Assembly: GCF_022340925.1 (NCBI RefSeq) | Contig: NZ_JAJDNA010000135.1 | Span: 1 to 33,531 of the forward strand | DNA: 33,531 nucleotides | DNA from: Thiocapsa sp. | GTDB taxonomy: Bacteria > Pseudomonadota > Gammaproteobacteria > Chromatiales > Chromatiaceae | Direction: 5' to 3' | Shown here: positions 16,628-25,670 of the stretch, piece by piece | How positions within the stretch are numbered: position 1 is the stretch's first letter | Layout of the letters: every line of letters starts with the position of its first letter | The notes under the pieces: model-generated | Database searches by the model: none | The model's input: only the letters and a program-made list of their open reading frames with translations | Told to the model about the DNA's origin: nothing | Made by a program: the position numbers and the translations under genes

Positions 16628-17902
16628 TCAGTCGGCCGCTACGGCTTGCTTTTCAATGCCGTCGTAAATCAAGAAGGGCTTGTTTTCCCCCGCGATCACC
16701 GAGGCGTCGATCACAACCTTTCCGACATGGTCCATGGAAGGCAGGTCATACATGATGTCGAGCAGAACCTGCTCCATAATGGTTCGCAGGCCTCGGGCAC
16801 CGGTCTTTCGCTCCATCGCCTTGCGGGCAATCCCTCGGAGCGCATCATCGCGCAGCTCGAGCTCGACACCCTCCATCTCGAAGAGGCGCTGATACTGCTT
16901 GACCAGTGCGTGCTTGGGCTCGGTCAGGATCCGCATCAGCGCCGGCTCATCCAGCTCCTCCAGGGTCGCCATCACCGGGAGGCGGCCCACGAACTCCGGA
17001 ATCAAACCATAACGTATCAGATCTTCCGGCTCCACCGCGCTCAAGAGCTCGCCGATCTGGCGACGGTCATCTTGACTCCGAACCTCCGCGGAAAAGCCGA
17101 TGCCGGTCTTGCGTGACCGGTTCTGAATGACCTTATCCAACCCGGCGAAGGCGCCTCCGACGATAAACAGGATATTGGAGGTGTCGACCTGCAGGAACTC
17201 CTGCTGCGGATGCTTGCGCCCGCCCTGCGGCGGCACCGATGCGATGGTGCCCTCGATCAGCTTCAGCAACGCCTGCTGGACCCCCTCGCCGGAGACGTCG
17301 CGAGTGATCGAAGGATTGTCGGACTTACGCGAGATCTTATCGATCTCGTCGATGTAGACGATCCCCGTCTGCGCCTTTTCGACGTCGTAGTCGCACTTCT
17401 GAAGCAGCTTCTGGATAATGTTCTCGACATCTTCCCCGACATAGCCGGCCTCGGTCAGGGTCGTCGCATCGGCGATGGTAAAGGGCACATTGAGGAGCCG
17501 GGCGAGGGTCTCCGCCAACAGGGTCTTTCCCGACCCCGTGGGCCCGATCAACAGGATATTGCTCTTGGCGATCTCGATGTCTTCCTTGGCCTCGGCGACC
17601 TCAAGACGCTTGTAATGGTTGTACACCGCAACCGACAGAACCTTCTTGGCCTGTTCCTGCCCGATCACGAACTCGTCGAGCCGGGTCTTGATCTCGCGCG
17701 GCTTTGGCAGATTGCTCGTTGCCTCACCGACGCCGTCCTGCATCTCTTCGCGGATGATGTCATTACAGAGCTCGACGCACTCGTCGCAGATGAACACGGA
17801 AGGACCGGCGATGAGCTTGCGGACCTCGTGCTGACTCTTGCCGCAGAACGAGCAGTAGAGAAGTTTCCCGTCTTCGCTCTTGCCGTGACTGTTTCCACTC
17901 AT
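16628..17902 (-). CDS. clpX: ATP-dependent Clp protease ATP-binding subunit ClpX
   Basis: ClpX is the AAA+ unfoldase that feeds proteins such as ssrA-tagged chains into ClpP. The 424-residue protein has the N-terminal zinc-binding domain with Cys17, Cys20, Cys39 and Cys42 (YCSFC, CDEC), Walker A GPTGSGKT (120-127), pore loop GYVG (153-156), Walker B VYIDEID (182-188), and the ClpP-docking tripeptide IGF (268-270). Length matches E. coli (424). The start ATG is at 17902. A good sigma-70 promoter match lies 65-90 bp upstream, so clpX can be expressed apart from clpP, which is encoded 209 bp upstream on the same strand. Confidence 0.98.
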   Translation of the reverse strand: MSGNSHGKSEDGKLLYCSFCGKSQHEVRKLIAGPSVFICDECVELCNDIIREEMQDGVGEATSNLPKPREIKTRLDEFVIGQEQAKKVLSVAVYNHYKRLEVAEAKEDIEIAKSNILLIGPTGSGKTLLAETLARLLNVPFTIADATTLTEAGYVGEDVENIIQKLLQKCDYDVEKAQTGIVYIDEIDKISRKSDNPSITRDVSGEGVQQALLKLIEGTIASVPPQGGRKHPQQEFLQVDTSNILFIVGGAFAGLDKVIQNRSRKTGIGFSAEVRSQDDRRQIGELLSAVEPEDLIRYGLIPEFVGRLPVMATLEELDEPALMRILTEPKHALVKQYQRLFEMEGVELELRDDALRGIARKAMERKTGARGLRTIMEQVLLDIMYDLPSMDHVGKVVIDASVIAGENKPFLIYDGIEKQAVAAD

Positions 17903-17966
17903 CGCGGATGACTCCCGTGGGGTCGGTTGTGGTCAGGGTGTCGGCGTCCGTGCTTGGCCAAGCTCA

Positions 17967-17994
17967 ATCATAACGGTTTACTGTTAGATGGCAA
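17967..17994 (-). promoter_or_regulatory. Sigma-70 promoter for clpX
   Basis: On the minus strand TTGCCA (17994-17989) is followed after 16 bp by TATGAT (17972-17967), both near consensus and in an AT-richer patch. The expected start is about 55-60 nt upstream of the clpX ATG. It lies in the clpP-clpX gap and implies separate transcription of clpX. Confidence 0.6.
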
Positions 17995-18087
17995 GGCGGT
18001 GAAAGGCGCCGGACAGACTCGCGGACCTGGGGCCCCGACCAGGCCGCCCGGCCTTCGGCGAAGCGCTCGGGCGAGGCTCAGCTGTCG

Positions 18088-18103
18088 CCCTGCAGCAGCA
18101 GGG
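18088..18103 (-). terminator. Hairpin just after clpP
   Basis: CCCTGC at 18088-18093 and GCAGGG at 18098-18103 form a perfect 6-bp stem with a 4-nt loop, 8 bp past the clpP stop. There is no U run, so termination is uncertain. Confidence 0.35.
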
Positions 18104-18111
18104 GGCGATCA

Positions 18112-18768
18112 TCAGGTCTTCGCCGCGGCCGGCCCCCGCTCGGTGATCACTTTGTCGATCAACCCGTAAGTCTGAGCCTCCTCGCCCCCCATGAACCGGT
18201 CACGCTCGGTATCGTCGGCAATTTTCTCGATCGGCTGACCCGTGTGCTTCGCCAGGATCTGGTTCAGTCGGTCTCGGATGTAAAGGATCTCTCGGGCGTG
18301 AATGTCGATATCGGTCGCCTGTCCTTGGAATCCCCCCAGCGGCTGATGGATCATCATGCGGGAGTGGGGAAGGCAGAAACGCTTGCCTGCCGCGCCACCT
18401 GCCAGCAGCAAGGCGCCCATACTGGCGGCCTGACCGATGCACATGGTGCTGACGTCAGGACGCACGAAGCGCATCGTGTCATAGATGGCGAGGCCCGCGG
18501 TGACGGACCCGCCCGGCGAGTTGATGTAGAGATGGATATCCTTGTCCGGGTTCTCCGATTCCAGGAACAGCAGCTGCGCGACGACCAGGTTCGCCATGTG
18601 ATCCTCGACCGGCCCGACGACGAAGATAACGCGCTCTTTGAGGAGCCGCGAGTAAATGTCGAACGAACGCTCACCGCGAGCCGTCTGCTCGACGACGATC
18701 GGAACCAATCCAAGTCCGGCGGGCTGCCAGTCTGAACGACTCGATAGATGATTCATGGGACGCATCAC
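18112..18768 (-). CDS. clpP: ATP-dependent Clp protease proteolytic subunit ClpP
   Basis: ClpP forms the double-heptamer serine protease chamber that works with ClpX (and ClpA). The protein has up to 218 residues with the catalytic triad Ser116 ([10 protein letters not shown]), His141 (MMIHQPLGG) and Asp190 (DTERDRFM), each offset by five from E. coli. [18 protein letters not shown] (82-99) shapes the substrate site. Three starts are possible: GTG 18768, ATG 18765 and ATG 18756; AGG lies 5-8 nt before the first two. The N-terminus (before [20 protein letters not shown]) is expected to be processed, as in E. coli. It lies between tig and clpX, the usual gammaproteobacterial order. Confidence 0.97.
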   Translation of the reverse strand: MMRPMNHLSSRSDWQPAGLGLVPIVVEQTARGERSFDIYSRLLKERVIFVVGPVEDHMANLVVAQLLFLESENPDKDIHLYINSPGGSVTAGLAIYDTMRFVRPDVSTMCIGQAASMGALLLAGGAAGKRFCLPHSRMMIHQPLGGFQGQATDIDIHAREILYIRDRLNQILAKHTGQPIEKIADDTERDRFMGGEEAQTYGLIDKVITERGPAAAKT

Positions 18769-18994
18769 AACCTGTGTCTAACGGAGTTGGCGAGGCGCTG
18801 ATCGGCTCAGCTTGGCCTAGGTGGGCGGGAACACCCCGACGATGTCTCAACGGCACGCAGCCGGCAACCTCGGTGCGGCAGGCGTCATGACGATGTCATC
18901 TCAGGCGGAATCTCGTCCGCCGACACCCGACAACCCCGGTTCGCGATACCGACCAACCGCGCACCTCGGCGCAGAAGGCCCTGCACCGGCCCGA

Positions 18995-20290
18995 TCAGGC
19001 AACGGACGCTGACTCGGTCACCTCGGCGAAGCTGAACGGCTGGTCTTCGACCGTCACCTGGCCCAGCACCCAGTCGACGACCTGACCCTCGAGAACGAGG
19101 CTTTCGATCCCGCTCAGACGCTTGCGGTCGGCATAATAGTAGTCGATCACTGCCTGGGGGTGATCATAGGTCGATGCCATCTCTTCGACGGCGGCTCGCA
19201 CACGTTGGGGATCAACCCGGATCCCCTGCTGCCGCACGATCTCCCCGATGATCAGCCCCAGCGAGACACGGCGGCGCGCGGCCTCGTCGAACAGTCCTTC
19301 CGGAACGGGAAGGTCCTTGGAGCGCAGTGAGTCGCGCATCTGCTCGCTCATGGATTGGATCTCTTGCTGCACCAAGACCTGCGGGAGCTCGACATCGTGG
19401 GTCTCGAGAAGCAGCTCCATCACCGCTTCCTTTCTGCGGGCGTCGAGCCGCTGCTTCAACTCGCGCTCCATGTTCTTGTGCACGTCCTCGCGAAAACGCG
19501 CCACATCCCCGTCCCCGACCCCGAAGGACCTCGCGAGATCGGCGTCGACCGCGGGCAGCTCCGACTCCGCCACCGCCTCGACGGTGACGTCGAAGTGCAC
19601 GGGTTGACCCGCAAGCTGCTCGACCCGGTAATCGTCAGGAAAGACGAGATCCAAAGGGCGTTGATCGCCGGGCAACGCGCCGACCAACCCTTCCTCGAAC
19701 CCCGGGATCATCCGGCCCGCCCCCAGCTCGATCTGGGCACCGGAACCCGATCCGCCCTCGAAGGACTCACCTGCGACCGTACCTTCGAACGAGATGGTCA
19801 GGCGGTCACCCATCGCGCCGGGACGCTCCACGGGCTTCCAGGTCGCGCGCTGACGACGCAGGCGCTGGATCACCGCCTCCAGGTCGTCGTCGGTGATCTC
19901 GGCCTTTGGGGACTTGATGACCCGTCCGGCGAGGGGCGCGAGCTCTAATTGGGGCAGCACCTCGAAGGTCGCGGTGAAGCCGAAGCGCCGCTCGTCGGCG
20001 TCGACCTCGGGCTCGATCCGCGGCATGCCGGCCGGGCGGAGCGATTCGCGTGCGAGCGCCTCGGAGAAGCTGGACTCCACCATCTCGCCGAAGACCTCCT
20101 GATGCACGGCGTCTCCGAAACGCTGCCTCAGGACCTTCATCGGGACCTTGCCCGGACGGAAGCCGGGCAGGCGTGCGCTGCGGCCTAGCTTGTGCAGGCG
20201 CTTCTCAACCTCGACCGCGACCTCCTCCGGGGGCAGATCGATCTTCATCCGCCGCTCGAGCCCTTCGCCCGCTTCCACCGAAACCTGCAT
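18995..20290 (-). CDS. tig: Trigger factor, ribosome-associated chaperone and prolyl isomerase
   Basis: Trigger factor binds ribosomal protein L23 at the exit tunnel and shields nascent chains. The 431-residue protein (E. coli 432) has the ribosome-docking motif GFRPGK at 43-48, a central FKBP-type isomerase domain (GDRLTISFEGTVAGESFEGG, then GRMIPGFEEGLVGALPGDQR), and the helical C-terminal chaperone domain. I chose ATG 20290 over the longer open frame because it is preceded by GGGAGA at good spacing and gives MQVSVEAGEGLERRMKIDLP, the family's normal N-terminus; the upstream part has no homology I recognise and contains the promoter. Confidence 0.97.
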   Translation of the reverse strand: MQVSVEAGEGLERRMKIDLPPEEVAVEVEKRLHKLGRSARLPGFRPGKVPMKVLRQRFGDAVHQEVFGEMVESSFSEALARESLRPAGMPRIEPEVDADERRFGFTATFEVLPQLELAPLAGRVIKSPKAEITDDDLEAVIQRLRRQRATWKPVERPGAMGDRLTISFEGTVAGESFEGGSGSGAQIELGAGRMIPGFEEGLVGALPGDQRPLDLVFPDDYRVEQLAGQPVHFDVTVEAVAESELPAVDADLARSFGVGDGDVARFREDVHKNMERELKQRLDARRKEAVMELLLETHDVELPQVLVQQEIQSMSEQMRDSLRSKDLPVPEGLFDEAARRRVSLGLIIGEIVRQQGIRVDPQRVRAAVEEMASTYDHPQAVIDYYYADRKRLSGIESLVLEGQVVDWVLGQVTVEDQPFSFAEVTESASVA

Positions 20291-20383
20291 TGATTGTCTC
20301 CCGTCGGTACCGCTCGCTGATTGGCTCCGCAGATTGCCGAGTCCTGGCTCGGGTGAGATGCCCGCAGCCCATGAAAGCAGGCC

Positions 20384-20413
20384 AGTATAGCCCGATGGTA
20401 AGAAATGCTCCAA
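20384..20413 (-). promoter_or_regulatory. Sigma-70 promoter for tig
   Basis: On the minus strand TTGGAG (20413-20408) is followed after 18 bp by TATACT (20389-20384), near consensus. It lies about 95 nt upstream of the tig ATG, in the gap downstream of the acyl-CoA ligase gene. Confidence 0.55.
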
Positions 20414-20559
20414 ACTCCGACCGGACTCTGACGCGCCCGCGATGAGAGTCGGCTCGCTCGCGCCGGGGCAGCCGATCAAGATCCAGATCGAGCTCGGCTG
20501 CGGATCTGTCCGCGTTGGCCGAGTCCCTCAGCGCTGCGACAGCGCCGGGACGCTGCCCC

Positions 20560-22122
20560 TCAAGGGGCATCCACGCCTCGCTCGTGCTCCCCCGTACGTC
20601 GCAGCTCCCGCTTCAAGATCTTTCCGGCGGCGTTTTTCGGTAATCCTTCCCGGATCACGAACCGACGCGGCACCTCATGCTGTCCCAGGTGCTCCCGACA
20701 CCAGATACGCAGGTCCGCCGCGCGCGACCCTGAGCCCGAGCGCAGAACCACGTGGGCGACCGGCACCTCGCCGTGCCTCGAATCCGGATCCCCGACCACC
20801 GCCGCCTCGACGACCGACGGGTGAGCATAGAGCACCTCCTCGATCGCCCGCGGATAGACGTTCATCCCGTTCGTGATGATCAGATCCTTGATCCGGTCCA
20901 CCAGGTAGACATACCCGTCGGCATCTCGATAGCCCAGATCTCCTGTCCGAAACCAATCGCCAAAAAATGACTCGCGCGTCGCTTCGGGCTGCCTGAAATA
21001 GCCCTTCATGACGCTCGGGCCGCGGACACAGACCTCGCCGCAGCTTCCATCGGCCACCTCCTTGCCCGCTCCATCGAGGATGCGGACCTCCACCGTCGGG
21101 ATGGGCAACCCGATCGAGCCCGGTTTGCGTACGCCCGCGACCGGATTGACGCAGGTGACCGGTCCGCACTCGCTGGGCCCATCCCCTTCGAGCACGGGGA
21201 TCCCGAAGCGATCCTCAAATGCGGCCATGAGCGCGGTCGGCATCGCCGAGCCCCCGCTCACGCAGACCCGCACCCCGCTCCAATGCGCGACCGTGTCCGG
21301 ATCAAGTCGCAGCAGCAGGCCGTATAGGCTCGGGACGCCTAAGAAGACGCTGGCGCCGTGGCGCGCGATTGCCTGAGAGACCAATCTCGGCTCGAATCTG
21401 GCGACCGGGACGATCCCGAGGCCATGGACCAGCGGGGTCAGGACACCAACCGTCGCCGCGAACGCGTGGAACATGGGCAGCACGACCAAGACCCGATCCG
21501 CACTGTTGAGCGCCAGTGCGACAGCAATGGCGTCGGCATTCGCGAGCAGGTTGGAATGGGACAGCATCGCGCCTTTGGGGCGACCGGTCGTGCCCGACGT
21601 GTAGAGGATGGCCGCGATCGCCGCTTCCGGATCCTGGGGGCAGGCTGGTGCCGGGCCTCGATGGCGCATCATGACGCCGAAGTCCTGCACGGATGGATCA
21701 GCCGGACCGTCGCCGCCGATGCGCACCCGCAGGTCGACCCCGACCAGCCCATCGAGTGCCGCAGACGCAACGGCCTCGAGGGCCGCCTGATACAGCAGCC
21801 CGCTCGCACCGCTGTTGCCGAGGATGAAGCCCATTTCCTTGGGATTGAGCAGGAGGTTCAGCGGGACCAGGGTCGCTCCGGCCTTGAGGATGCCCAGGTA
21901 AGCCACGACGAACTCGGCGCCGTTGCCGCACAACAGGGCCAGTCGCGCCCCGTCCCGGACGCCGGCCCGGGCAAGGGACGCGGCGACACCATCCGAGGCC
22001 CGGTCGAGCGCGGCGAAGCTCCAGTCGCCCCGGTCCTCGAAGATGCAGGGGGCGCTACCACGCAACGCCGCGACCGCACGGAAGCGCGCGGGGATATCGG
22101 CCGGCATCGTCTCGACCGCCAT
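20560..22122 (-). CDS. AMP-binding acyl-CoA synthetase / ligase family protein
   Basis: This 520-residue member of the adenylate-forming family activates a carboxylic acid as acyl-AMP and passes it to CoA. It has the P-loop YTSGTTGRPKG (174-184), the aromatic motif region EGDGPSECGPVTCVNP, GDWFRTGDLGYRDADGYVYLVDRIKDLI, and the catalytic C-terminal Lys501 in KNAAGKILKREL. The nearest families are long-chain fatty-acyl-CoA ligases, but 4-coumarate-like or other acyl substrates cannot be excluded. It follows hemN by 11 bp on the same strand, so the two are probably co-transcribed. ATG 22122 has no strong ribosome binding site, suggesting coupling to hemN translation. Confidence 0.93.
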   Translation of the reverse strand: MAVETMPADIPARFRAVAALRGSAPCIFEDRGDWSFAALDRASDGVAASLARAGVRDGARLALLCGNGAEFVVAYLGILKAGATLVPLNLLLNPKEMGFILGNSGASGLLYQAALEAVASAALDGLVGVDLRVRIGGDGPADPSVQDFGVMMRHRGPAPACPQDPEAAIAAILYTSGTTGRPKGAMLSHSNLLANADAIAVALALNSADRVLVVLPMFHAFAATVGVLTPLVHGLGIVPVARFEPRLVSQAIARHGASVFLGVPSLYGLLLRLDPDTVAHWSGVRVCVSGGSAMPTALMAAFEDRFGIPVLEGDGPSECGPVTCVNPVAGVRKPGSIGLPIPTVEVRILDGAGKEVADGSCGEVCVRGPSVMKGYFRQPEATRESFFGDWFRTGDLGYRDADGYVYLVDRIKDLIITNGMNVYPRAIEEVLYAHPSVVEAAVVGDPDSRHGEVPVAHVVLRSGSGSRAADLRIWCREHLGQHEVPRRFVIREGLPKNAAGKILKRELRRTGEHERGVDAP

Positions 22123-22133
22123 CGAAGACGCAG

Positions 22134-23519
22134 TCAGATCACCTTCGAAAACCCGATCGGCCCCGTCTTGGTGGCCAGATAGGCGTCAAATACCATGCAG
22201 ATGTTCCGAACAAGGAGACGCCCGCGCGGCAGGATGCGGATCTGACACTCATCGAGCTCCAGGAGCCCATCACCCGCCATGCCCCTCAGCTTCGACAGGG
22301 CATCCGCGAAATAGTCATCAAACCGGATCTCCCAAGCCGCTTCCGCGGACGGGATATCCAGCTCGAAATGGCAGATGAGACGGGTGATCATATCGCGACG
22401 GATCAGGTCGTCGCGGGTCAGCTCGATCCCACGGAACACGGCCAGGCGCCCGGCATCCAGATCGTCGTAGTATTCCTCGAGCCCACGTCGGTTCTGTCCG
22501 TAGGTGTTGTCGACCTTCCCAATCGACGTCACCCCGATTCCAATCAGATCGCAATCGGCGTGAGTCGAGTAGCCTTGGAAATTGCGATAGAGGGTCCCGG
22601 CTTGCTGGGCGAGGGCCAGCTCGTCATCGGGCCGCGCGAAGTGGTCCATTCCGATGTAGACGTACCCGGCGTCGGTCAGCCGTTCGATCGTGGACTGCAG
22701 GATGTCCAGCTTGACCTCGGGGGCCGGCAGATCGGCGGCATTGATGCGACGCTGTGGCTTGAAGCGTTCGGGCAAATGGGCGTAGTTGAAAACCGAGAGC
22801 CGCTCCGGATCGACCGCGATGATGCGCTCGAGGGTGCGGGCGAAGCTGTCGGGCGTCTGAAACGGAAGACCGTAGATGAGGTCGATGCTGATCGAGCGGA
22901 AACCCTCTGCCCGAGCGGCCTCGAGCACGGCCATCGTCTCGGCCTCCGTCTGGATGCGGTTGACGGCAGCCTGAACCCTGGGGTCGAAGTCCTGGACACC
23001 CAGGCTCATTCGATTGAATCCCAAGCGCCGGAGCAAAGCGACCCCGGCTGCATCGGCCTCGCGTGGATCGATCTCGATCGAATACTCGCCGATCTCATCG
23101 TCGGCCAACGTGAAATGACGACGGGTCACCTCCATCAGCTCCATCATCTGATCGTGACTCAGGAAGGTTGGCGTCCCGCCGCCCCAATGCAGCTGCTCGA
23201 CGACGCGAGCGGAGTCGAAAAGCTCGGCCTGCAGCGCCAGCTCACGATGGACCCGCTCCAGATAGGGCGGCGCCAGCGATCGATCCTTGGTCGCAATCTT
23301 GTTGCAGGCGCAATAGAAACAGACGGTATCGCAGAACGGGATGTGGAAGTAGAGCGACAGCGGACGACCGCTCTGGTTGCTGCGCTCGCAGGCCGCGCGA
23401 TAAGCGGCGATACCGAACGACTCGTCGAACTCCACCGCGGTCGGATACGAGGTGTACCGCGGTCCGCTTTGATCGTAGCGACGGATCAGATCCAGATCGA
23501 ATGAGATGCCTTGCTCCAC
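22134..23519 (-). CDS. hemN: Oxygen-independent coproporphyrinogen III oxidase
   Basis: HemN is a radical-SAM enzyme that decarboxylates coproporphyrinogen III to protoporphyrinogen IX without oxygen, for heme (and chlorophyll) synthesis. The 461-residue protein (E. coli 457) has the cluster motif YFHIPFCDTVCFYCAC with Cys63, Cys67 and Cys70, plus Cys72, which is characteristic of true HemN rather than HemW. Further motifs are LHWGGGTPTFLS, SIEIDPREAD, ISIDLIYGLPFQT and the C-terminal HemN domain. The start is GTG 23519, strongly supported by GGAGGG 7 nt upstream. The gene fits an organism active at low oxygen; any Fnr/Anr box would lie in the 66-bp gap upstream, and I do not see one there. 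Confidence 0.97.
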   Translation of the reverse strand: MEQGISFDLDLIRRYDQSGPRYTSYPTAVEFDESFGIAAYRAACERSNQSGRPLSLYFHIPFCDTVCFYCACNKIATKDRSLAPPYLERVHRELALQAELFDSARVVEQLHWGGGTPTFLSHDQMMELMEVTRRHFTLADDEIGEYSIEIDPREADAAGVALLRRLGFNRMSLGVQDFDPRVQAAVNRIQTEAETMAVLEAARAEGFRSISIDLIYGLPFQTPDSFARTLERIIAVDPERLSVFNYAHLPERFKPQRRINAADLPAPEVKLDILQSTIERLTDAGYVYIGMDHFARPDDELALAQQAGTLYRNFQGYSTHADCDLIGIGVTSIGKVDNTYGQNRRGLEEYYDDLDAGRLAVFRGIELTRDDLIRRDMITRLICHFELDIPSAEAAWEIRFDDYFADALSKLRGMAGDGLLELDECQIRILPRGRLLVRNICMVFDAYLATKTGPIGFSKVI

Positions 23520-23585
23520 CGTTCAACCCTCCAGCCGCGGTGTGTCGGTGGCGACGCCCGCTCGGTCGTCTTCGTCAGGCCTTGC

Positions 23586-23909
23586 TCAGGCTTCATCCCC
23601 GCCGCTGTCGAGCCCGCGGCGGTGCGTCTCGTTGATCCGCTTGAGCAGGGTATGGAATGGAATCTCTTCCGCGTATTTTTCGGCCAAGTCCATGAAGAGG
23701 AGGTCCTCGCGGCCGAAGGTGTAGGCCCCTTCCGGCATCGCGGCGTCCAGCGCTCGAATGCCTTCTTGGCGTGGATCCAGGAAGGCCGGAAATCGGGCCA
23801 TGTCCTCGATCTCGTACTCAAGACAATCGCGCAGGTCGGCGACCTCGAACACAGCCTGAGCGACCCACTCGACATACTCACCGGTGCTCGCAGCACGCCT
23901 CAGGCTCAT
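23586..23909 (-). CDS. Small acidic protein of unknown function, coupled to prmB
   Basis: I do not recognise a family. From ATG 23909 the protein has 107 residues, is acidic and largely helical, and lacks a signal peptide or membrane segment. It contains EYVEWVAQAVFEVADLRDCL, EIEDMARFPAFLDPRQEGI and MDLAEKYAEEIPFHTLLKRI, and ends in RGLDSGGDEA. The ATG overlaps the prmB stop (ATGA), which indicates translational coupling. A GTG two codons upstream (23915) is also in frame. hemN follows after 66 bp. The tight coupling suggests a real, expressed gene and perhaps a role linked to PrmB or to heme/iron metabolism, but that is conjecture. Confidence 0.75.
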   Translation of the reverse strand: MSLRRAASTGEYVEWVAQAVFEVADLRDCLEYEIEDMARFPAFLDPRQEGIRALDAAMPEGAYTFGREDLLFMDLAEKYAEEIPFHTLLKRINETHRRGLDSGGDEA

Positions 23910-24829
23910 CGACACAATGCCTCATCGAGCTCCGAGCGGTGACGTTCGAGCTGCTCGCGTGTCAGCAGGAAGACGCCCTCCCCGCCGCGCTCGAACTCCA
24001 GCCAAGTGAAGGGCACGGCCGGCAAGCGCCGCTCCAGCTCGACGGCTGAGCTCCCGACCTCGACCACCAGAATCCCTTCCTCGGTCAAATGGTCCGCCGC
24101 AGCGTCCAGGATCCGAAACACCAGATCGAGTCCATCGTCGCCACCGAGCAGCCCGACCTCGGGCTCCTTGCGGTACTCCTGCGGTAACAGGTCAAACGCG
24201 TCACGGGAGACATAGGGCGGATTCGAGACGATCACATCGTAGCGGTCGCCCGACAATGACGCAAAGAGGTCCGACGCCAGGACGCGTACCCGGTCTCCGA
24301 CCTGGTGGCGTTCCACGTTGCGCCTCGCCACCTCCAGCGCGCCCGACGAGACGTCCACGAGGTCGACATCGGCATCCGGAAGATAGATGGCGGCCGCGAT
24401 CCCGATGCAGCCGCAGCCGCTGCAGAGGTCGAGCACACGACCGATCATCTCGGCATCGATCCAAGGTTCGAAGCCCGCCTCCACCAGCTCCGCGATCGGT
24501 GAGCGTGGGATCAGAACCTCCCGGTTGACCAGAAACTCCAGGCCGGCAAACCAAGCGCGTCCAGTCAGGTAGGCCGCCGGGATGCGGTCGGACACCCGCC
24601 GCTCGATCAGCTCGGTCACCAGTACACGTTCGGCCGGGGTCAAGCGACACTCGCGAAAATTCGGTGGCAGTCCGGGACCGAGGCTCACCGCACCCAGCAC
24701 CAGGTGCGCGGCCTCATCGATGGCGTTGTCGGTTCCGTGTCCAAAGGACACACCTGCCGCGTTAAAGCGACTCGCGCCCCAGCGCACAAAGTCTTGAATC
24801 GTGATCAAACCGTCTGGCTGCTCGGCCAT
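23906..24829 (-). CDS. prmB: Ribosomal protein L3 N5-glutamine methyltransferase PrmB
   Basis: PrmB methylates a glutamine of 50S ribosomal protein L3 using S-adenosylmethionine. The 307-residue protein (E. coli 310) has the PrmB/HemK-type helical N-terminus, the SAM-binding VLDLCSGCGCIGIA (132-145), the acidic VDLVDVSSGALEVARRN, and the catalytic NPPY at 203-206 in DVIVSNPPYVSRD. Length and LIPRSPIAELVEAGFEPW favour PrmB over the release-factor enzyme PrmC. The start is ATG 24829 (MAEQPDGLITIQDFVRWG). The gene downstream overlaps it by 4 bp. iscR lies 178 bp upstream on the same strand, separated by a terminator-like hairpin. Confidence 0.95.
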   Translation of the reverse strand: MAEQPDGLITIQDFVRWGASRFNAAGVSFGHGTDNAIDEAAHLVLGAVSLGPGLPPNFRECRLTPAERVLVTELIERRVSDRIPAAYLTGRAWFAGLEFLVNREVLIPRSPIAELVEAGFEPWIDAEMIGRVLDLCSGCGCIGIAAAIYLPDADVDLVDVSSGALEVARRNVERHQVGDRVRVLASDLFASLSGDRYDVIVSNPPYVSRDAFDLLPQEYRKEPEVGLLGGDDGLDLVFRILDAAADHLTEEGILVVEVGSSAVELERRLPAVPFTWLEFERGGEGVFLLTREQLERHRSELDEALCR

Positions 24830-24966
24830 AGAGCGAAAACAGGTTCATCAAAGCGGTGGCCCCAGCACTGCAGGATACCACTACCGATCGCGCCTGTTCA
24901 GCCCCGTTGCCAAGGGCGGGCTTTGAAGTCAGTCGCCCTGACCAAGCGACCCTACAGCCGGAGGAA

Positions 24967-24992
24967 TGCCCCGGCATCCGAACGCCGGGGCA
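24967..24992 (-). terminator. Terminator-like hairpin downstream of iscR
   Basis: TGCCCCGGC at 24967-24975 pairs perfectly with GCCGGGGCA at 24984-24992 around an 8-nt loop. On the minus strand it is followed by TTCCTCC. It lies 16 bp past the iscR stop and separates iscR from prmB. Confidence 0.6.
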
Positions 24993-25007
24993 ACCGATCG
25001 GTTCCGC

Positions 25008-25478
25008 TCAGGCCGCCCTGCGTTTGGCACGGTCCTCAAGATCGCCGACCTCGATCGTCGGGGAACCCGGTCGACTCCGACCTCGGTCGACCAGATCCTG
25101 AAGCGTGATGTCGCTCAAGAAGCGGAAGATCTCATCGCTGAGCTGGTCCCACAGATGGTGGGTCAAGCAGCGCTGACCGTCCCGGCAGTTCTCCCGCCCG
25201 CCGCACCGGGTGAACTCCACCCATTCGTCGACCGCGCAGATGATGTCGGCGATCGAGATCTCACTGGCCGGCTTACCAAGGTAATAACCCCCGCCTGGGC
25301 CGCGCACACCGCGCACCAGCTTCTTGTTTCGCAGCGCCGCGAACAACTGTTCGAGGTAGGAGAGCGAAATTCCTTGATTCACCGAGACGTCCGCCAGCGT
25401 CACCGGCCCGTTGCCGGAATGCAGCGCGAGGTCGAGCATGGCGGTAACCGCGTATCTGCCTTTCGTCGATAGTCTCAT
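25008..25478 (-). CDS. iscR: Rrf2-family Fe-S transcriptional regulator IscR
   Basis: IscR binds a [2Fe-2S] cluster and controls Fe-S assembly genes; the holo form represses type 1 sites. The 156-residue protein has a winged helix (about 28-47; [20 protein letters not shown]), wing [14 protein letters not shown], and the three cluster ligands Cys92, Cys98 and Cys104 plus His107, at exactly the E. coli numbering. Glu43 is also kept. I chose ATG 25478 because [11 protein letters not shown] is the family N-terminus; the frame extends upstream but that part contains the promoter. Unlike most genomes, no iscS, iscU or iscA follows; prmB does. The upstream IscR-box-like promoter points to autoregulation. 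Confidence 0.95.
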   Translation of the reverse strand: MRLSTKGRYAVTAMLDLALHSGNGPVTLADVSVNQGISLSYLEQLFAALRNKKLVRGVRGPGGGYYLGKPASEISIADIICAVDEWVEFTRCGGRENCRDGQRCLTHHLWDQLSDEIFRFLSDITLQDLVDRGRSRPGSPTIEVGDLEDRAKRRAA

Positions 25479-25540
25479 CTTAGGGATGCCTGGATAGGGT
25501 GAGCCGTGGGACGAGCACGAGACGAATCGGCGCGTCCTTG

Positions 25541-25576
25541 TCCCAAGTAAAATAGTCAACAATCTTGACATTTCAA
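25541..25576 (-). promoter_or_regulatory. iscR promoter overlapped by an IscR-box-like sequence
   Basis: On the minus strand TTGAAA (25576-25571) is followed after 16 bp by TATTTT (25554-25549), a good sigma-70 match. The -10 lies inside GTTGACTATTTTACTTGGGA (25560-25541), which resembles the type 1 IscR sites of iscR promoters in gammaproteobacteria. Binding there would block RNA polymerase. Recognition is from memory of the motif. Confidence 0.55.
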
Positions 25577-25670
25577 TACTCCGAGGCTCAAGACGTTCGG
25601 CGGCTCGCCTCGGCGGGGATGGGAAGGGGCCGATCGCGACGTTTGTTCCCCCCGCCGAGGGCATGCCGGA

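Noticed and set aside
20291..20479. An upstream extension of trigger factor to 20479
   Set aside because: The region holds the promoter and an unrelated sequence; ATG 20290 with GGGAGA gives the family N-terminus.
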